A stretch of DNA of 35,803 nucleotides, taken from positions 1 to 35,803 of the forward strand of contig MEDY01000314.1 of NCBI GenBank assembly GCA_001724265.1, in the 5' to 3' direction. Made by a program: the position numbers and the translations under genes. The notes under the pieces were generated by a model. It had not been told where the DNA came from, did no database searches, and saw only the letters and a list, made by a program, of their open reading frames with translations. Source of the stretch: Rhizaria sp. SCN 62-66. Taxonomy: Eukaryota; Rhizaria, unplaced. Below, one piece after another: positions 31,396 to 35,803 of the stretch (its first letter is position 1; each line of letters begins with the position of its first letter).

Positions 31396-31493
31396 CCTGT
31401 ATTCCTATTGTATCGCCATGCGTATAGCTACGCATTATATTGTAACCGGTAAGCTTTTATAAATGTCAAAAGTGATTTTGATATCAGACATGA

Positions 31494-34400
31494 TCATTCG
31501 GACCCGTGCCTCTTGGTTGCAGGCCCATACTGCTGCTGCTGTTGCGAGTGCTGCTGCGAGGGCAACGGCGACCGCACCCGATAGCCTCCTGCAGCCCTCG
31601 CACTGGCCAGGGGACCAGCGCCACTGCCGCGCCGCTGTTGCTGGTACTGCTGCAGCATCTGTTGCTGGAGCTGCTTCTGGAGCTGTTGTTGCCCCACGGC
31701 AAGCGCGAGCTGCTCCTGCCGCAGCTGCTCGCTGCGCTGGTGGTCCTGCCGGTCGGCCAGGTAGCCCTGCAGTGCGCGCAGCTTGAGGTCCAGGTTCAGC
31801 CGCGCGGCGAGCGGCGCGGGGGGCTCCGCCGCGGCCGCCACCGCGCGCACGACGTCGTTCGCGCCGCTCAGCTCCAGGGCGCGCGCGCGCAGCAGCGCCG
31901 CCTCCCACCGGCCCGAGCCGCGCGCAGTGCTCGCCCGCGCGCGCGCACTGGCAGCGGCACCGACAAGAGCTGTGGCGTCGTTGCTTTCGGCGTTCGCGTC
32001 AGCGCTGTAGGCAGCCGCCTCGGCCTCGGAGGCAGCCACGGCGCGAGCGCGCTGCGTCAACGGGCTGGGAGGCGGGCGCGCTGCCTGTTGCTGTCCCTGC
32101 ATCTGCTGCTGCTGTTGCTGCTTCTGTTGCTGCTGCAGGTGCAGATACAGGAACTGTGCGGAGACAGAGCCCGTGCCGTCGTCGTCATCGTCGTCATCCT
32201 CGTCTTCATCTTCCTCTTCCTCGTCGTAGAACAGCCCCTGTCCGTCGTCGCTCTTGCCCTTAGCGCCCTCGATTGCGACCGTGCCGGCGCCACGCGCCGC
32301 GCCCTGGCGCTTGAAGCGGCGCAGGTAGTCGTTGTCGCCGCCGCGCGCCAACCGCACGCGCCGCCGCGCGCGCCGCCGCACGATCTGCTGCTGTCGCCGC
32401 GCGTACTCGAGCTCGGCCTCCGCAGCCGCCTTGGCCTCCGCCGCAGCGGTCGCCGAGGTCGGGGTCAGAGGCGGACGAGGCTCAGTCTCACTATCATCGT
32501 CGTCGTCGTGGTCATCGACATTGGCGTTATCCTCGCCGTTGTCTTTGTTGATGATAGCCCGGGACTTGGCGATGCCGTTGTCGTCATCGCTTGTCGCGGC
32601 CTCTGCATCCATGTAGCAGTAGTCGCTCTCGCAAGCAGCGCCCTGTGACACCTGCGAGTGCGAGCCTGTGCCTGGAACTCTGACCGTGAGTGCGGCGGCG
32701 GCCTCAAACGCGCACGGGCACTCGCACTCGCACCCGGCGGCGCGCGCGCGCTCCCTCGCGCCAGCAGCGCCGGTGCTGGCGTTACTCGCGTCGGCTATGC
32801 CGCTCGCCTTGACCTGAGCCACGTCGGGCAGCGGGCAGCGTCGGCGCGCGCAGGCCGCGCAGGGGCAGACGCAGCGGCAGCGCGCGCGCGCGGCGCGGGC
32901 ACGGGCCTGCCGCGTGGCCACGCCGACTATGGCCAGCGCCGAGTCCGCGGCGGCGCCTTCGCGCCGCGCCGCCGCGCCCGCCTCGGCCCACAGCTCGAAG
33001 GCGCGCCGCCCGCCCGACAACCGGGCGGCCAGGAACGGCGCCGCGCTGCCGCCGCCGCAGCCCGTGGATGCCGCGGAGGACGCGAAGGACGACGATTGGC
33101 CGGTCTGTGCGGCGGCGAGCGCGGCCGCAGCGGCGGTGGAGGCGGCCGAGGCGGCCGAGGCGGCGGCGGCGGCGCGAGCGACGTCCTTGGCGAGCCTGGC
33201 GCGCGCGCGCTCGTCGCGGGCGTGGACGAGCGCAAGCGCCTCGGCGGCCGGCAGCGAGCGCGTGCCCGCCACGGCCCCGAAGGCGCCCAGCGGCACGCCC
33301 AGGTGCACGCTCGCGGGCGCCACGCCCGCGGCGCCGCGCGCCGAGAGCGGCGGGGAGGCGAAGGCCGCGGCGGGCGCGCGCAGCGCCGCGTCGGGGGCGA
33401 AGGAGCGCGTGAGGCGCGGCACCGGCGGCGCAGGCGCGTGGAAGACGTAGGGCTGCTCGGCGCAGTGCCAGGCGCCCACCGCGGAGCAGTCGGGGCAGCG
33501 CACGCCGGCCTTGTCCGCCTCGCGCGCCAGCGCCTCCTGTTAAGATGGGGGTGGTTCACAAAATTATATTCGGTGAGATAATATCATTAGCGCAATTTGA
33601 TAGATAAATAAATGTTAGAAGATGGAATACATCAATAGAAGAAAGAAATATACACAATTCACTCAAATGTGGCGTACCAGTGGCGTCATGTTGAGTGGGG
33701 TGCGCGCGCTGCCGACCTGTGCAGCGAAGGCGGTGAGGCCGAAGCCCCCGCTGAGCAGCCGCGCCAGCCGCGCCTCGTCCGCGCGCGTCGCGGGCAGGCC
33801 TACCGCCGCACGCCGCCCCGCGCCCGCGCCGGCGCCAGCCCCGGCGCTGGCCTTGCGCCCACGCCTGCCGCGGCCTTTGCCTCTGCCGCTGCGGCCGCCG
33901 CCCCCGCCGCCACCGTGCCCACGCACCTCGCCGCCCTCGTGGTCGTCGTCGTCGTCCTCGCTGCCGTCGTCGTCGCCGGCGCCGCCCCAGGCCGCGGTAA
34001 CGGGCGCCGCCGCGGCCGCCTCGCCCCGCGCCGCGGCGCCGGGACCCGTGGCGGCGGCGCGGGGGACGCCCGCCTCAACCCGCCGTGCCAGCAGGGCCTC
34101 GCGCACCAAGTTAGGCCGCGCGTGCAAGGACTCGGGCAGCGGCGGCAGCAGGCTGAGCGCGCGCGCGCCGCCGGAAATGCCCTCGTTGCTGAGCGCCTCT
34201 TTGACGGCGGCTGCGAGCGCGCCGAGGCGCCAGCCGCGGCCGCGCAGTCCGCCGCTGCCGCCGCCTCTGCCGCCGGCCTGGCTCTGGTCTTGCGCCTGGC
34301 CCTGCCCGTCGCCGCCCTCGCCGTCGCCGCCGTTGCCGTCCCCGTCGCCGCCATCCTCGCCGCTGCCGCCGTTGCTGTTGTTGCCAAAGCCTCTGCTGCC

Positions 34401-35803
34401 CTGCTGTTCGCCGTCAATGTCGTCGTCGTCGCCGTCGCCACCCGCGCCGCCGCCCGCCGCGGCCTCAGTCGTGGCGGCCGCCGCCTCTGCCGCGGCGACG
34501 GCCTCTCTGTATGCGCGCTCGCCCAGGCGCGCGCAGTCGGCCTCGGCCAGCGCAAGCGTCTGCGCCATGGCGCCCGCCAGCCAGCGCGCGAGCGGGCCGC
34601 GGAGCCCCAGCGCGCTGGGCGTCGCGCCCGCGCGGTACAGCGTGTCCAGCGCCGCGCCCGTCGACGGCGCGCGCGCCGCGCGGTGCAGCAGCGCCACAAC
34701 GCGGGCCAGCGCGCGCGCGGGCACACGCCGGAAGCAGCGCAGGCAGCTCACAGCGGGCGCGCGCGAGCGCGGCGACGGCGGTCGCAGCTGCAGCAGCACC
34801 GCGGACGCGGGCAGCGGCGCACCGTCGGCCGCCCCGGCGCCAGCGGCAACGCCCGAGCTGGAAGTAGCGGCAAGCTCAGTGGTGGAGTTCGCAGTGTTTG
34901 CAGAGCTGTTGCCGCTGCCTGCGCTGTGAGCGCTGCCGCCGCTGTCGCCGGGCGCGGCGGGCGGCGGTGCCGTGAGCAGCAGCGCCGCCAGCACCGCCGA
35001 CGCGCCCTTAACACCGCCGCCGCCGCCGGCAGCGCTGGCGGCGACGGCGTGCGCCCCCGGCCGCGTCACAGGCACCTCGCGCATCGCGCTCCGCAGCGCG
35101 GCGGCCTCGGCGGCGGCGGCGGCGGCGGCGGCAGCCTTGTCGGCGGCACGCGCGGCGGCCCTCGCGGCGGCGCGCGCGGCGGCCTTGGCCGACACAGGGC
35201 TCAGCGTGGGCTCTTGCTCTTGTGCCAACTCCGCCGCTGCTGCTGCCGCTGATGCCGCTGTTGCTGCTGTGGACTCTGTCGCGACCGAGGCGGCTGCGGG
35301 CGAGGGCGCGGGGAAAAAGAACACCCTCTTGCCCGCTCCAAAGCGTCTCTGGGCAGCGGCGCCCGCAGCCGTGACCGTGGGCGCACCTGTGGCAGCGGTG
35401 GCGGCGTTCGTCATGGTGGCCAGTCGGAAGCCTGAGGGTGACGCCAATTCTTGCTGCTGTTGCTGCTCAGAGCCATGCTGATGCTGCTGTTGGTGGTGCA
35501 GCGGTGACTGGGCGCGTGCTGTCCCCTGCGGCCTCCACTGCGGCCGCGACGGCGACTGCGCCTCCGACGGGGACTGCGTCGCCGAGCTCTGCTGCTGCTG
35601 CTGCGACGGCGGCTTGCGGGCGAGCGCGCCCCCGCTGCTCGCCGCGGCCGCTACAGCCGCCGCAGCCGCGCGCGGGGACGACCAGGGCGCCGCCGCGGCC
35701 GCCAGCGCCGCCACGGCCGCGGACACCGGCACCGGCACAGGCGCGGCGGCCGCGGCGGCGGCGGGCGACTGCGCCCGGTGCGGGTGCAGGTGCGCGTGCA
35801 GCA
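31494..35803 (-). CDS. Low-complexity protein with CxxC motifs, 5' end outside window
   Basis: Exons on the minus strand are 35803-33678 (open at the window edge) and 33536-31494 (phase 0), at least 1388 aa, ending in TGA. Exon A has a Cys pair (SCLRCFRR) followed by a helical region (ALARVVALLHRAARAPSTG, then LARWLAGAMAQTLALAEAD). Exon B opens with a CxxC-x7-C cluster (RCPDCSAVGAWHC, Cys 14, 17 and 25 of that exon) that may bind zinc. Two more Cys-rich patches follow (RCRCVCPCAACARRRC; CECECPCAF). The rest contains poly-Ala, Gly/Asp-rich and acidic stretches, a Lys/Arg-rich patch and a Gln-rich C terminus that probably forms a coiled coil (LQKQLQQQMLQQYQQQ). No TAG interrupts the frame. I recognise no family; a nuclear regulatory scaffold is only a guess. 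Confidence 0.65.
33537..33677 (-). other. Intron of Cys-containing gene (141 nt)
   Basis: On the minus strand, donor GTACGC follows CCACTG and acceptor CATCTTAACAG precedes GAGGCGCTG. Strongly AT-rich between two GC-rich exons. Splicing joins NMTPL|EALAREADK in frame. Confidence 0.88.

Larger units (their letters stand above)
31200..31493. other. Convergent intergenic region with overlapping 3' ends
   Basis: This 294-bp AT-rich spacer lies between the stops of the giant gene and the Cys-containing gene. Both candidate poly(A) signals lie past each other, so the two 3' UTRs probably overlap antisense. Confidence 0.5.

Noticed and set aside
1-35803. Bacterial contamination, prophage, insertion sequence or CRISPR
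   Set aside because: Introns, NUP54, AAGAB and SGPL1 are eukaryotic. I found no transposase, terminal repeats or spaced direct repeats.

Overview
This window is nuclear DNA of a GC-rich microbial eukaryote (a protist, alga or early-branching fungus; I cannot place it further). The signs are spliceosomal introns in nearly every gene, typical eukaryotic proteins (NUP54, AAGAB, sphingosine-1-phosphate lyase, mitochondrial MCC beta subunit), very GC-rich exons with long Ala/Ser/Gln/Asp tracts, and AT-rich introns and spacers. The abrupt change in base composition at almost every exon edge is a useful guide to gene limits. There is no rRNA, convincing tRNA, mobile element or CRISPR array.

Layout from left to right. 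(1) 1-1111 minus: 5' part of an unknown low-complexity, His-rich protein. (2) 1547-3332 plus: AAGAB-like adaptin-binding protein, 2 exons. (3) 4097-6079 plus: MCCC2, 2 exons. (4) 6539-9266 minus: EF-hand protein with an unrecognised N-terminal domain, 2 exons. (5) 9838-10547 plus: very divergent cyclophilin-like protein, 3 exons. (6) 10736-13570 minus: unknown 944-codon protein whose frame contains one TAG. (7) 14375-16530 plus: SGPL1, 3 exons. (8) 17149-18520 plus: NUP54, 2 exons. (9) 19014-19802 minus: small coiled-coil protein, 2 exons. (10) 20746-31199 plus: giant PPR-like protein of about 3418 codons, 2 exons, with two in-frame TAGs near its start. (11) 31494-35803 minus: Cys-containing low-complexity protein, 2 exons, 5' end outside the window.

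The genes form no single pathway. They touch clathrin-adaptor assembly (AAGAB), leucine breakdown (MCCC2), sphingolipid turnover (SGPL1), the nuclear pore (NUP54), calcium sensing (EF-hand) and probably organellar RNA metabolism (PPR-like).

The most striking observation is that three in-frame TAG codons interrupt two otherwise open, coding-like frames. None coincides with the AT-rich spacer that separates every other pair of genes. All ten visible gene ends use TGA (6) or TAA (4), never TAG. This suggests that UAG is a sense codon here, most simply Gln, while UAA and UGA still terminate. The sequence alone cannot exclude assembly errors, alternative starts or pseudogenisation. Other points of interest are a dominant GTACGT 5' splice site, a (CA)16 tract directly abutting a 3' splice site, a possible 123-nt exitron, and a (GAYGCN)n Asp-Ala repeat that recurs in three unrelated genes.
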